A DNA stretch of 64,000 bases from Sinorhizobium sojae CCBAU 05684. GTDB taxonomy: Bacteria > Pseudomonadota > Alphaproteobacteria > Rhizobiales > Rhizobiaceae. This document shows positions 7,772 through 16,698 of the stretch, piece by piece (positions within the stretch are counted from its first letter, which is position 1; each line of letters begins with the position of its first letter). The position numbers and the translations under genes were made by a program. The DNA lies in NCBI RefSeq assembly GCF_002288525.1, contig NZ_CP023068.1:1364001-1428000 (forward strand). Reading direction: 5' to 3'. Below the pieces are notes generated by a model that worked only from the letters and a program-made list of their open reading frames with translations, did no database searches and was not told where the DNA came from.

Positions 7772-9385
7772 TCAGTTACGGCCGAGATGGGGGAGATTTA
7801 TCGACAAGAGATGGTTCACCACCGGCGCCTCCGGACCCTTGTGGAAGCGGCGGACTTGCTGCTGAACGTCGGCGTCGGCCTTCGAGACACGCCGGTGCTG
7901 GCGAAGGTGCTCGGCCCAGGATTCGACCATGAACCACTCGACGATCCTCTCCGGATCGGCGGCGTCCTCGGTGACGCCCCAGCCATACGCGCCATCACGG
8001 CGACGCTCCCCGGAAAGCCTGGCGAGCGCCTTCAGAAAATCGCTGTGGTTGTTTTTGTCGACCCGGTATTCGATCGTAACGAGCACGGGACCGCGATCAT
8101 GTTCGACGGGCGCAGCCGTCAGGGGTTCCGGCCAGTGGTTGGATGCAATCAGGTCCGCCTCACCCTTTGGCAGCTTGACGAGATGGAATATGAGGCCTGC
8201 CAGAGCAAGTCCGACGGCGCCGAGGACAAGTGTCGTCGGAACTCCGGCGACCTCGGCGACGACGCCCCAGGCGAGGCTGCCGGCAGTCATCGCACCGTTG
8301 AACACCGTGAGATAGACGGCGAGCGAACGTCCCCGAACCCAATTTGGCAGGATCGATTGTGCGGCCCCGTTCAGTGTTGTGAGCGCAGTGATCCAGGCGG
8401 CCCCTAGCGCAAGCAGAGCCAGAATGGCGAGCCATCGAGGCGGCGCGAAGGACAGCCCAGCCATCACGGCAGCCGTGACAAGCGCCGAACCGAGCAACAG
8501 CGCGTCCGCATCGAGCCGTGCACGAAGCTTCGGCATGACCAGTGCGCCGCCGATCGCCCCCGCGCCGACCGCGCCCAGCAAGATCCCGTAAAAACCGGCG
8601 TCACCGCCGAGAAGATTGCGGGCGACCAGGGGCAGAAGCGCCCAGACAGAACTCGAAAAAGCGAAGAAGGCGGCCGCCCGGAGAAGCACGACATGCAGTT
8701 CGCGGCTCGCCCTCGCATAGCGCAGACCAGCGCGGAAGGCTCCGAAGAAGCGTTCGGACAAGCCATCGTCTGCATCTGGCGCGCGCCTCCACCAGATGAG
8801 GGCAGCGATGACGAAAACATAGCTGATGACGTCCACGCCATAGGTAAAGGCCGCGCCGAACCAGGCAAGCAGCAGGCCACCGACTGCCGGGCCGATCGCT
8901 CGGGAGATATTGATGCCCAGCGAGTTGAGCGCCACGGCACCTTTGAGATCCTGCTTTGGGACGAGTTCGGGAACGATGGCCTGCCAGGTCGGGGCCATCA
9001 GCGCCGCTCCAATGCCGCCGACGAAAGTGAGCGCAATCAGGGACGTGATGGTCTGCAACTCCATGGCAGACAGCAACATGAGGCAAACGCTGGCCGCGAC
9101 AAGCAGAAGCTGTATGGCGAGCAGGAACTTGCGGCGGTCCAGAATGTCCGACAGTACACCTGCAGGTATCGCGAGGAGAAAGATCGGGAGCGTCGCCGCG
9201 GCCTGAACCGCCGCGACTGCTGCAGGTGCGTTCGAGAGGTCGGTGACAAGCCACGAGCTTGCGACATCGCGGATGAAGCTGCCGGTATTGCCGATTATGG
9301 TCGCCACCCAAAGAATGGCGAAGGTCTTCTGGCGAAGCGGTGCGAACCCGCCGGAAGCCGCCGGGGTTTCAGATAGAGAACTCAT
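7772..9385 (-). CDS. MFS transporter (EntS-like, MFS_3) with C-terminal ABM-like domain
   Basis: 537-residue inner-membrane protein. The first ~410 residues form a 12-helix major facilitator of the enterobactin-exporter-like group, with SSWLVTDLS in the first helix region and VLSDILDRR after helix 2. The last ~110 residues are soluble, contain AYGWGVTEDAADP and IVEWFMVESWAEH, and resemble antibiotic-biosynthesis-monooxygenase-like domains often attached to this transporter family. Its start overlaps the end of the DoxX gene by 4 bases. It probably exports a small toxic compound; substrate unknown. Confidence 0.9.
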   Translation of the reverse strand: MSSLSETPAASGGFAPLRQKTFAILWVATIIGNTGSFIRDVASSWLVTDLSNAPAAVAAVQAAATLPIFLLAIPAGVLSDILDRRKFLLAIQLLLVAASVCLMLLSAMELQTITSLIALTFVGGIGAALMAPTWQAIVPELVPKQDLKGAVALNSLGINISRAIGPAVGGLLLAWFGAAFTYGVDVISYVFVIAALIWWRRAPDADDGLSERFFGAFRAGLRYARASRELHVVLLRAAAFFAFSSSVWALLPLVARNLLGGDAGFYGILLGAVGAGAIGGALVMPKLRARLDADALLLGSALVTAAVMAGLSFAPPRWLAILALLALGAAWITALTTLNGAAQSILPNWVRGRSLAVYLTVFNGAMTAGSLAWGVVAEVAGVPTTLVLGAVGLALAGLIFHLVKLPKGEADLIASNHWPEPLTAAPVEHDRGPVLVTIEYRVDKNNHSDFLKALARLSGERRRDGAYGWGVTEDAADPERIVEWFMVESWAEHLRQHRRVSKADADVQQQVRRFHKGPEAPVVNHLLSINLPHLGRN

Positions 9386-9843
9386 GAAGTCCGTCCCTTT
9401 CCGGATGCGCCATGTTCACGCAGCTCGTGCCATGCCACCAGAGTGAACGCGCCAACGAGGCCTACATGTTCGAAGAAGCCGTTCATGGCCATTGATCGCT
9501 CCATTCCAGGCGGCAATTCCCAGAAGCGAAGCGCGATGAAAGTCGCGGCGAGCGTGAAGACGGCAAGCGCAAGCGCGGCCGCCCAGCGGAAGATGCCGGC
9601 AAGGATGAGTGCGGACATCGAAAGCTCGAAAACGATCACGCCGACGGCGAAGATCGGCGCCGGATGCAGGCCGAAATGCTCCATTTCGGCGATCGCACCC
9701 GGAAAGTCGAATATCTTCGTCAGCGGTCCCTGGATATAGGCCGAGCAGAGCGCCAGCAGGCCGATGAACAGAATGCGTCTGTCGGCGAGGCCCGGCCGAA
9801 AGCGGCCGGCTAGATGCTTCTCGAGGGAAAACAGGCTCATCAT
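9382..9843 (-). CDS. DoxX-family membrane protein
   Basis: 153-residue integral membrane protein with four predicted helices (about 25-45, 65-85, 90-107 and 125-142). It has the family features of an early GLxxL helix and KIFDFPGAIAEMEHFGLHPAP, as in DoxX proteins. Members are tied to oxidative or thiol stress and quinone chemistry, but their biochemistry is poorly known. The gene overlaps both neighbours by 4 bases (ATGA), so exporter, DoxX and the small exported protein form one translational unit. Two adjacent ATG codons are possible starts (9843 or 9840). Confidence 0.85.
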   Translation of the reverse strand: MMSLFSLEKHLAGRFRPGLADRRILFIGLLALCSAYIQGPLTKIFDFPGAIAEMEHFGLHPAPIFAVGVIVFELSMSALILAGIFRWAAALALAVFTLAATFIALRFWELPPGMERSMAMNGFFEHVGLVGAFTLVAWHELREHGASGKGRTS

Positions 9844-10064
9844 CTTGGCTCTTTCTCAGGCGGCCTTTCAACTTTGCGTAGGGCTGTCCGGGATACCCCT
9901 TTGTAATAGGCGCTATGCTTCGGCAGTGGGTGGTTCACAACGACTATCGCCCACGGGTGGCGGGGACTAGCCGTTGATTGGCCCAGGTCTTGGCCGAGAA
10001 CGAACGACGAGCTGATTAAGCTTGAGACTACCGTTATCGCGGCTGCGACAGTCATCTTTTTCAT
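9840..10064 (-). CDS. Small exported protein of unknown function
   Basis: 74-residue protein with a clear signal peptide (MKKMTVAAAITVVSSLISSS, then a likely cleavage near VLGQ), leaving a mature part of about 50 residues rich in Pro, Lys and Arg. Its stop overlaps the DoxX start by 4 bases, so it is probably a real gene. I recognise no domain. The gene is the first of the leftward exporter unit and lies 54 bases after the amidohydrolase gene. Confidence 0.6.
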   Translation of the reverse strand: MKKMTVAAAITVVSSLISSSFVLGQDLGQSTASPRHPWAIVVVNHPLPKHSAYYKGVSRTALRKVERPPEKEPR

Positions 10065-10118
10065 TTCTTGATCCTTACCGAGAGCTTCGGCTGTCGATGA
10101 AGTCCCTTTCCGCTGTCT

Positions 10119-12104
10119 TCACACGGCCCAGCACGAGCAGCCGAGCGCGCCGAAGAAGCCCTTGAGATCGGCGATCGGCAGGCGTGACGTCCAGGCCGCG
10201 GCATGGTCATGACCATGCATGCCGCAACTGCTGGAGCAACCGCAGGACGCGATCGCGGTTCGCCGAAGCGAATGCCGGCCGGCCCCTTCCGGCTCGCCCC
10301 AGGCGGCGTATCCGCCATAGGTTCTGACCGGCGACCAGTCCGGCATTGCCGGCGGCAACGGATTTTCATCGAGGCTGGCGAAATCGTTCGCCGCATAGAC
10401 GATCCTGCCGCCAACCATCGTAAGGTCGGACGTCAGGAACGAGATCTCGTCCTCGGCGCAGGCGAAGTAGTCCTTGCTGGGAACGATCAGGTCGGCGAGC
10501 TGGCCCTTCTCGATGCGCCCCTTCTTGCCCTCCTCGTTGGAGAACCACTGCACCTTTTCGGTCCACATGCGCAGCGCCGTTTCGCGGTCGAGGCAATTGG
10601 CGCGCGGATAGAGCTGCATGCCGCCCACCGTCTTGCCGGTCACCAGCCAGGAAAGCGAGACCCAGGGGTTATAGGACGCGACGCGCGTAGCATCGGTGCC
10701 CGCGGAGACATTCACGCCCTTCTCCAGCATGCGTGCGACTGGCGGCGTCGCCTCGGCGACGCCATGACCGTAGCGCTCGACGAAATATTCGCCCTGATAG
10801 GCCATGCGGTGCTGCACGGCGATGCCGCCCCCGAGCGCGGCGATCCGGTCGATCGATTGGTCGGAGATCGTCTCGGCATGGTCGAAGAACCAGTTGATGC
10901 CGGAAAGCGGGATATCCTGGTTCACCTTCTCGAAGACGTCGAGCGCACGGCTGATCGTCTCGTCATAGGTGGCGTGCAGGCGCCAGGGCCAGCGGTTCTC
11001 GGCGAGCATGCGCACCACCTCCTCGAGCTCACCTTCCATTTCCGGCGCCAAATCGGGGCGCGGCTCGCGGAAGTCCTCAAAGTCGGCGGCCGAGAAGACC
11101 AGCATCTCGCCGGCACCATTGTGCCGGAAGAAATCGTCGCCCTGCTTGTATTTGACCGAGGAGGTCCACTTGAGGAAATCCTCCTTCTCCTCCTTCGGCT
11201 TCTGCGTGAAAAGATTGTAGGCAAGCCTGACGGTCATCTGCCCTTCATCGGCGAGCTTCTGGATGACGGCGTAGTCGTCCGGGTAGTTCTGGAAGCCGCC
11301 GCCCGCATCGATGACGCTGGTGACCCCGAGGCGATTGAGCTCGCGCATGAAGTGACGCGTCGAATTGACCTGGTACTCGAAGGGGAGCTTCGGCCCCTTG
11401 GCAAGCGTCGAGTAGAGAATGCCCGCATTCGGCTTGGCAAGCAGGAGCCCCGTCGGGTTGCCCTCGGCATCGCGAGTGATCTCGCCGCCGGGAGGGTTCG
11501 GAGTTTCCTTGGTAAAGCCAACAGCGCGAAGTGCGGCGGCGTTGAGCAGCGCCCGGTCGTAGAGATGCAGCAGGAACACCGGCGTATCGGGAGCGACCGC
11601 GTTGATCTCCTCGATCGTCGGCAGCCGCTTTTCGGCGAACTGGTGCTCGGTGAAGCCGCCGACGACGCGCACCCACTGCGGCGGCGGCGTGATCGCGACC
11701 TGACGCTTCAGCATATCCATCGCGTCGGCAAGCGAGCCCAGGCCGTCCCAGCGCAGCTCCATGTTGAAGTTCAGCCCGCCACGGACGACGTGGGTGTGGT
11801 TGTCGTTGAGGCCCGGCAGGACGCGCTTTCCCTTGAGGTCAACGACCTTGGTGTCGGGCCCGACAAGAGCCATGATCTCCTGATCCTGCCCAACCGCGAG
11901 GAACTTGCCGTCCTTGATGGCGACGGCCGTCGCGTTCGGATTCGTGCGGTCGAGCGTTGTCAGCAGACCATGGTGTAGGATCAGATCAGCGCTCATTGGC
12001 TTGTCTCCTAAGGTCGAAGCGGAATTGGCGGCGCGCGCCGGTGAAAACAGGTTTGGGAGCGCCAGGGCAGACGCCGCTCCTAGAAAACCGCGGCGGGTCG
12101 GCAT
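10119..12104 (-). CDS. Tat-exported amidohydrolase, YtcJ-like
   Basis: 661-residue metal-dependent hydrolase. A twin-arginine signal (PTRRGFLGAASALALP) starts the protein, so it is probably folded with its metal before export to the periplasm. Next come VLPGLNDNHTHV (metal-binding His pair), a long TIM-barrel middle part, a late metal-binding region around INWFFDHAETI, and SAGTDATRVASYNPW. The C-terminal tail is rich in Cys and His (CGCSSSCGMHGHDH, then GCSCWAV). It is downstream of, and overlaps by one base, the XapX/DUF1427 gene. Natural substrate unknown; amide or carbamate hydrolysis is expected from the family. Confidence 0.9.
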   Translation of the reverse strand: MPTRRGFLGAASALALPNLFSPARAANSASTLGDKPMSADLILHHGLLTTLDRTNPNATAVAIKDGKFLAVGQDQEIMALVGPDTKVVDLKGKRVLPGLNDNHTHVVRGGLNFNMELRWDGLGSLADAMDMLKRQVAITPPPQWVRVVGGFTEHQFAEKRLPTIEEINAVAPDTPVFLLHLYDRALLNAAALRAVGFTKETPNPPGGEITRDAEGNPTGLLLAKPNAGILYSTLAKGPKLPFEYQVNSTRHFMRELNRLGVTSVIDAGGGFQNYPDDYAVIQKLADEGQMTVRLAYNLFTQKPKEEKEDFLKWTSSVKYKQGDDFFRHNGAGEMLVFSAADFEDFREPRPDLAPEMEGELEEVVRMLAENRWPWRLHATYDETISRALDVFEKVNQDIPLSGINWFFDHAETISDQSIDRIAALGGGIAVQHRMAYQGEYFVERYGHGVAEATPPVARMLEKGVNVSAGTDATRVASYNPWVSLSWLVTGKTVGGMQLYPRANCLDRETALRMWTEKVQWFSNEEGKKGRIEKGQLADLIVPSKDYFACAEDEISFLTSDLTMVGGRIVYAANDFASLDENPLPPAMPDWSPVRTYGGYAAWGEPEGAGRHSLRRTAIASCGCSSSCGMHGHDHAAAWTSRLPIADLKGFFGALGCSCWAV

Positions 12105-12394
12105 TAGCTGATCTCCCGCGTCGAAGTCCGGTCGGGCACACCAGCATGGTCATGAACGGCCCCGGTCGGCAGTTCCCCGAAGACGTGCGGGACACAGCGG
12201 CTATGGAACCAGGAAACGGTGACCGGATTGCCTGACAACAGGCGCTTGACGAGGGGCACCGCCTGTTCGCCGACGAGGATGCCTAGGAGCCCCACCAGCG
12301 CGATCACCGGCGGAGCCGGGGAGCGAACGTTGAGCAGGCTGTAGATAACGCCGACGAGAAGGCCGGCCCCGAGCGAGAGGAGATACATCTTCAT
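12104..12394 (-). CDS. XapX/DUF1427-family small membrane protein
   Basis: 96-residue protein starting MKMYLLSLGAGLLVGVIYSL, with two hydrophobic helices (about 3-20 and 27-45) and a SPAPP turn typical of XapX-domain proteins. The tail has HSRCVPHVFGEL. The start at 12394 was chosen because homology begins there. Its TAA overlaps the ATG of the amidohydrolase gene (TAATG), so the two are coupled. Function unknown; such proteins commonly accompany YtcJ-like amidohydrolases and cysteine hydrolases. Confidence 0.8.
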   Translation of the reverse strand: MKMYLLSLGAGLLVGVIYSLLNVRSPAPPVIALVGLLGILVGEQAVPLVKRLLSGNPVTVSWFHSRCVPHVFGELPTGAVHDHAGVPDRTSTREIS

Positions 12395-12482
12395 CGTCAA
12401 TCCCTTTAACGAATGGTCGTCGCCGCTCCGACCGCATGCGAGCGGCCGGAGCGGGTGCTCGGCTGAGCAAGCCCAGTGGATG

Positions 12483-13139
12483 TCAGTGGCCTTCGGAAGC
12501 GCCGAACATGGTCTTGGCGTAGATGATGCCGAGGCCATAGGCGCCACCGAACTTCTTGGCGATGCCAGTCGTCATGTCGTAGGTCTCAGTGCGTGCCCAG
12601 TCGCGCTGCAGCTCGAGCATGTACTGCAGCGAGGTCATTGGCCGAACGCCGGCCTGCACCATACGGTCCATTGCGCGCTCGTGCGCCTCGTCGGACACAT
12701 CGCCACAGGCGTCGGCGATTACATAGACCTCGAAGCCTTGATCGAGCGCCGACAGGGTCGGACCGACAATGCAGACCGATGTCCAAAGCCCGCAGAGCAC
12801 GAGGCGCTTCTTGCCGATGCGGTTGACCTCTTCGATCACGGCGGCGTCTTCCCAGGTGTTCATGGAGGTGCGGTCGAGAAGCGGCTGTCCGGGGAAGGCA
12901 TCGGTGATCTCGGCGAACATGGGGCCGGAGAAGCTCTTTTCCGCGACCGTCGTCAGGATCGTGGGGACCTTGAAGCCGGCGGCCGCGTTGGCGACCAGCG
13001 CCGCATTGTTGCGCAGTTGCACAGCGTCGATCGACTTTGTCGCAAACGACATTTGCGATTGGAAGTCGATCATGATCAGCGCGTGGTCCTTGGGCGAGAC
13101 GAGAAGGTTGCCGGGGGTCGGAGTTGCGTTCAGCGTCAT
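12483..13139 (-). CDS. Isochorismatase-family cysteine hydrolase (YcaC-like)
   Basis: 218-residue cytoplasmic hydrolase of the isochorismatase/nicotinamidase superfamily. It has ALIMIDFQ (Asp about 25), TTVAEKSFSGP, and the catalytic cysteine at about 123 in LWTSVCIVGPT. Its pattern is that of YcaC-like proteins, which have no settled substrate. The ATG at 13139 is preceded by AAAGAGG. It is first in the leftward gene series that includes XapX and the amidohydrolase, 88 bases further on. The AraC gene beyond it is also leftward. Confidence 0.9.
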   Translation of the reverse strand: MTLNATPTPGNLLVSPKDHALIMIDFQSQMSFATKSIDAVQLRNNAALVANAAAGFKVPTILTTVAEKSFSGPMFAEITDAFPGQPLLDRTSMNTWEDAAVIEEVNRIGKKRLVLCGLWTSVCIVGPTLSALDQGFEVYVIADACGDVSDEAHERAMDRMVQAGVRPMTSLQYMLELQRDWARTETYDMTTGIAKKFGGAYGLGIIYAKTMFGASEGH

Positions 13140-13381
13140 GGTACTGGCCTCTTTCTGTTGGTTGCCGATGTTCGCCACTATGCCGATGATGAGGGCGCGG
13201 TTCTTGTAGCCAACGACGGATTTTTGTATTTTTTAATCGCCGCTAAGACTGAGGCCGATGCGAGATCACGTGCCGGCGTTGAGCCAGCGAGACACGCTTC
13301 AACCGCACGGTGGCAGAGGGCGCTCTTGGCCCTTCCCCGAGGCACTCGTTGTTTGATCTGCTGTTTGTTGTCGAGCCTTGC

Positions 13382-14287
13382 TCAGGACTGCCGGCTTCGT
13401 CTCCAGGCGCCGGGAGTGGCGCCCATCGCCTGTACAAACGCACGTGTGAAGTGGCTTTGGTCGGAGAAGCCGCAGATGATGGCGATCTCGCTCAACGGGG
13501 TTTGTGAGAACTGCAGCAAATCAACGGCCTTTTCGATGCGTTTTTGCTGCAACCACCGTTGCGGCGTCTTCCCCATGGTTTCGCGGAAGGCCCGAAGAAA
13601 CGTCGCCTGCGACAGATTGCAGGCCGAAGCGAGCTGTTCGACGGTCAGGTCACCATTCAACTGGCTCTGGACGAGGTCCTTGACTTTGGCCTGGCAACGC
13701 GAGGAGAGCCGACGTCCGCTGGCGGCCGCACCGCCGCGACCGTTACCGTACTGCTGAACAACATGAACTCCGATTGCGACCGAGAGCTGGTCAACAAACA
13801 AGGCGCTCCTGTCCGCGCTCCCATCCACTGTGGCAAACAAAGCGCCGAGCATGCCACCGAGTACAGGATCTGCGTGCGCGGCAACCGGGCGCAATTCGCT
13901 GACACTTCTCAAGTCCGCCGCGTCGGCGATCCGCTCGAGCGCGTTGTGATTGATTTCGAGCAGCATGAAGTCGAAGGAACCGCTGAGATCGGCGCGATAA
14001 TCATCGGCGAAATTCCGCAGGTAGACGGCGCTTTGCTCGAATTCATGGACGGTCGAATGATGCTCTCTGAAGATCCGGCGACTGTGTCCGCCTGCTGCGG
14101 ATAGCCCGAGCAGATATCCGCGCCCGGTCGCTGGTGTCGTGACCCTGTCTGGCGGCGCCGAAGCCGACCTCTTGCGATAGAACGTCATGTCGCGGCCCTC
14201 GATCGTTCGGTCGTCGTCGAGCCTGTCCATGGAGCAACCGAGACTGTCATGTCTGTTGGTTGCTGCGATGGAAGAGAAGTCCGTCAT
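13382..14287 (-). CDS. AraC-family transcriptional regulator (first of three)
   Basis: 301-residue regulator with a divergent N-terminal effector domain and a C-terminal AraC DNA-binding domain. The two helix-turn-helix units include TVEQLASACNLSQATFLRAF and LSEIAIICGFSDQSHFTRAF. The frame is open to 14470, but the ATG at 14287 gives the family length and begins where homology-like sequence begins. The next two genes are also AraC regulators in the same orientation. It probably controls the detoxification genes on its left; no operator was assigned to it. Confidence 0.88.
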   Translation of the reverse strand: MTDFSSIAATNRHDSLGCSMDRLDDDRTIEGRDMTFYRKRSASAPPDRVTTPATGRGYLLGLSAAGGHSRRIFREHHSTVHEFEQSAVYLRNFADDYRADLSGSFDFMLLEINHNALERIADAADLRSVSELRPVAAHADPVLGGMLGALFATVDGSADRSALFVDQLSVAIGVHVVQQYGNGRGGAAASGRRLSSRCQAKVKDLVQSQLNGDLTVEQLASACNLSQATFLRAFRETMGKTPQRWLQQKRIEKAVDLLQFSQTPLSEIAIICGFSDQSHFTRAFVQAMGATPGAWRRSRQS

Positions 14288-14502
14288 GCCTTGGGTCCCG
14301 TACTTTGAGCTTACCTGTAGCGAGAACCTCTCGACCACAAACATCGGCATAGGACCGAGGCCCTGTACGGATCGCGGTTCCAAGAGGCAGCCTCCACGCC
14401 GGCGCGCGGAGCCGCCCTGAATCGCCGCATCATCGCCGCGACCTGGATAACGTTCTTGTACGAAACTCACGCGTTTTGAACGATGTGAGCCGATGGAGGC
14501 GA

Positions 14503-15435
14503 TTAGACCCTGAGCAGATCCAAGGCCACGCTGAAAGTCTTGTTCTTTCGTCTGAAGCGTGCCGGTGGCTCACCCGTGAGACTTGTGAAGACCCGTGTCA
14601 TGTGGCTCTGATCGGCGAAGCCGCAACTGATCGCGACCTCCGCAATCGACAGGTCATGCAACAACAGTTCCTTGACCCGCGAGACCCGGTACTCGGCAAG
14701 CCATTTCGATGGGGTACGCCCAAAGCTCTCTTTGAAAGCCTTGTTGAAATAGCTGCGCGACAATTCGCAGCGAGAAGCCAGATCTCCGATCGAGAACGGC
14801 TTATTGAAATGAGCAGCTAGAAATTCGGTAGCGAGCCGTTCCTGCCAAGGCGCCAAGGTGCCTTTCTTGTCCACCGGGAAGTGCAGACCGCCATAGGTCT
14901 GGCTGAGATGCGCCAGCATGGCTAGATTGATTTGCTCCAGAAACAGAGGATTGGCCTGTTCCGGGTTGTCGAGCGACGGCAGCAATGCCTGCGCGAGCCC
15001 GTGCATCACCGGATCGATGCGGCCCGCGAAGCAAGAAAGCGCCACGTATGCGCTGCGCCCGGCCTCCTCAGCAAAGGCGCGTAGGCGAGCAAATGGAATC
15101 TGGAAGCGAACGTTGTCGAACGGAGAGAGTGAATGGCATTGCCATCGATCGCGAAGATCGGTGATCGCAAGCGAGGCCTTGGCACCGCCGCCGTCATGCA
15201 CCAACTCGCCACCTCGCCACAGCCTCTGGGAACCGAAGTCACGCAGTTGAACGGTGACGCCGAATGCTTCCGAGCGCGGAATGGCGGCTGCGTCCACACC
15301 GAAGCGATCGGAATACGTCCGCGTGACAATGATATCGCCGGCAGCAACTGATTTGACGATCGGGCTTGGCCGATGACGTGTGCCGTTCAATCCCTCATGC
15401 AGGTCCATCGGCGTGGTCTCCCGATATCTGGCCAT
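14503..15435 (-). CDS. AraC-family transcriptional regulator (second of three)
   Basis: 310-residue regulator, full length for the family. The C-terminal DNA-binding domain contains IGDLASRCELSRSYFNKAF and IAEVAISCGFADQSHMTRVF. The N-terminal 180 residues resemble the first and third AraC proteins in layout but differ in sequence, so the three look like old paralogs. An 11-base direct repeat lies just upstream at 15462-15506. Confidence 0.9.
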   Translation of the reverse strand: MARYRETTPMDLHEGLNGTRHRPSPIVKSVAAGDIIVTRTYSDRFGVDAAAIPRSEAFGVTVQLRDFGSQRLWRGGELVHDGGGAKASLAITDLRDRWQCHSLSPFDNVRFQIPFARLRAFAEEAGRSAYVALSCFAGRIDPVMHGLAQALLPSLDNPEQANPLFLEQINLAMLAHLSQTYGGLHFPVDKKGTLAPWQERLATEFLAAHFNKPFSIGDLASRCELSRSYFNKAFKESFGRTPSKWLAEYRVSRVKELLLHDLSIAEVAISCGFADQSHMTRVFTSLTGEPPARFRRKNKTFSVALDLLRV

Positions 15436-15461
15436 GCGCGACCGTCAGTGCTGTCTCCAAG

Positions 15462-15506
15462 GCTACAATAGTGCCGGTTCGACTGCAGAGCGATTGCTAC
15501 AATAGT
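15462..15506. promoter_or_regulatory. Direct repeat upstream of the second AraC gene
   Basis: GCTACAATAGT occurs at 15462-15472 and again at 15496-15506, with repeat starts 34 bases apart (about three DNA turns). It is 27 bases before the AraC ATG. Direct repeats on one face of DNA are typical for AraC-family dimers. Confidence 0.45.
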
Positions 15507-15547
15507 CCCAAGGCTTGAATGGAAAATGACCTCATTGCACAAAACCG

Positions 15548-16456
15548 TCACTGTAGCCAACGCGCCCGCCAGGCTGCTGGGGTGCTGCCCGTCACGCGAC
15601 GGAAACTATTGGTAAAATGATCCTCGTCGGTGAAGCCGCACCGGGTGGCGATCTCCGCGAGTGTCAAAGAACGCTCGCCGAGATATTGCTTGGCACGTGC
15701 CGTTCGATAGCCCAGGAGCCACTGTTGCGGCGTCTGGCCCGTCACGGCCTTGAAGCCTTCGATAAAGCGACGGATGGAAACACCAGCCGCCGAAGCTGCT
15801 GCCGCCATTGGGAATTGATCGGCAAAATGGTCGATCATGAAGTCCTTGGCTGCCTTCTCCTGCCAAACAGTGAGTTGCGTTGAACCGGAACCCCCCTGAT
15901 CGCGATGATCGCCGTAAGCGTGAAGCAAGTGGGCACAGATGGCGATGGCAATGTGCTGTAAGACCGGAGTGCGGGAGTCCCCTTGCCTCTCGAACAGGGG
16001 CAGAAGAGCCGCTCCGAGATTTCGCATGACATCATCCTCCTCGCCCCGCCGGCATCTAAGCCTGGTTGCTTTTGGGGCAGCCGAGAACTCGGCAATTTCC
16101 CAAAAGAGCTCTCGCGGCAGTTGGAAGGCTAGCGAATCGAGATCGCTGAACAGCCGGATGCAGGCGCCATGGGCAATATCCACGAGGCAAACGGAACCTT
16201 GCCGGAAGCGGCGAGTCTCGCTCTCGGTGCCATCGGGAGCAACGTCGCAATGATACGCATCCTTGAGGTACAGCATCAGAAAGTAGGCTTCGTCGGGGGG
16301 CAAGGACACCAGACGGTTGGCATCCCCGTTGAGCCGCCATTCCAGGCGCGTCACGGAAAATTCGGCGTCCCGAACCGGTCGAGCCGGGAGACATGGAGCA
16401 TACGGCAGCCCAAAATGAGCGCCGACGCCCTCTTCCGTTCCCGTCCTATGATTCAT
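15548..16456 (-). CDS. AraC-family transcriptional regulator (third of three)
   Basis: 302-residue regulator with C-terminal AraC domain: MAAAASAAGVSIRRFIEGF as first and LAEIATRCGFTDEDHFTNSF as second helix-turn-helix. I set the start at the ATG at 16456, which has TTGGAGG five bases upstream; an in-frame ATG at 16480 has no such site. A perfect 20-base palindrome lies 38 bases upstream. Paralog of the two AraC genes to its left. Confidence 0.88.
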   Translation of the reverse strand: MNHRTGTEEGVGAHFGLPYAPCLPARPVRDAEFSVTRLEWRLNGDANRLVSLPPDEAYFLMLYLKDAYHCDVAPDGTESETRRFRQGSVCLVDIAHGACIRLFSDLDSLAFQLPRELFWEIAEFSAAPKATRLRCRRGEEDDVMRNLGAALLPLFERQGDSRTPVLQHIAIAICAHLLHAYGDHRDQGGSGSTQLTVWQEKAAKDFMIDHFADQFPMAAAASAAGVSIRRFIEGFKAVTGQTPQQWLLGYRTARAKQYLGERSLTLAEIATRCGFTDEDHFTNSFRRVTGSTPAAWRARWLQ

Positions 16457-16493
16457 TCGCGCCTCCAAGTGAATTTGCATTTCTGCTGCGAGA

Positions 16494-16513
16494 GGTCCGG
16501 TCGCGACCGGACC
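16494..16513. promoter_or_regulatory. Perfect 20-base palindrome upstream of the third AraC gene
   Basis: The arms GGTCCGGTCG and CGACCGGACC abut without spacer. The location, 38 bases before the start codon, suits an operator bound by a symmetric dimer, or a cruciform/hairpin in the leader. An AraC protein would more usually use direct repeats. Confidence 0.4.
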
Positions 16514-16698
16514 GAGGGACCGTATTCGCGATTTGAATGACCCAAAGAACTCGACAACAGAAGGGGCCCATATAGGCCGTTCAAGTCCGATTCAAAGGAA
16601 GCATGCCTGCGGGCGCCGTCAATTTCTTGTAACATTTGCTCGCCTTTTGCCGGAAAGGACACCTTCGAGGGGAAAATAGGACTGGAATCGCCTCCGCT

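Noticed and set aside
10203..11978. Open frame of about 590 codons on the plus strand opposite the amidohydrolase gene
   Set aside because: It mirrors codon-position GC bias of the real gene, has Arg/His/Asp-rich composition without any domain, and lacks a ribosome-binding site.
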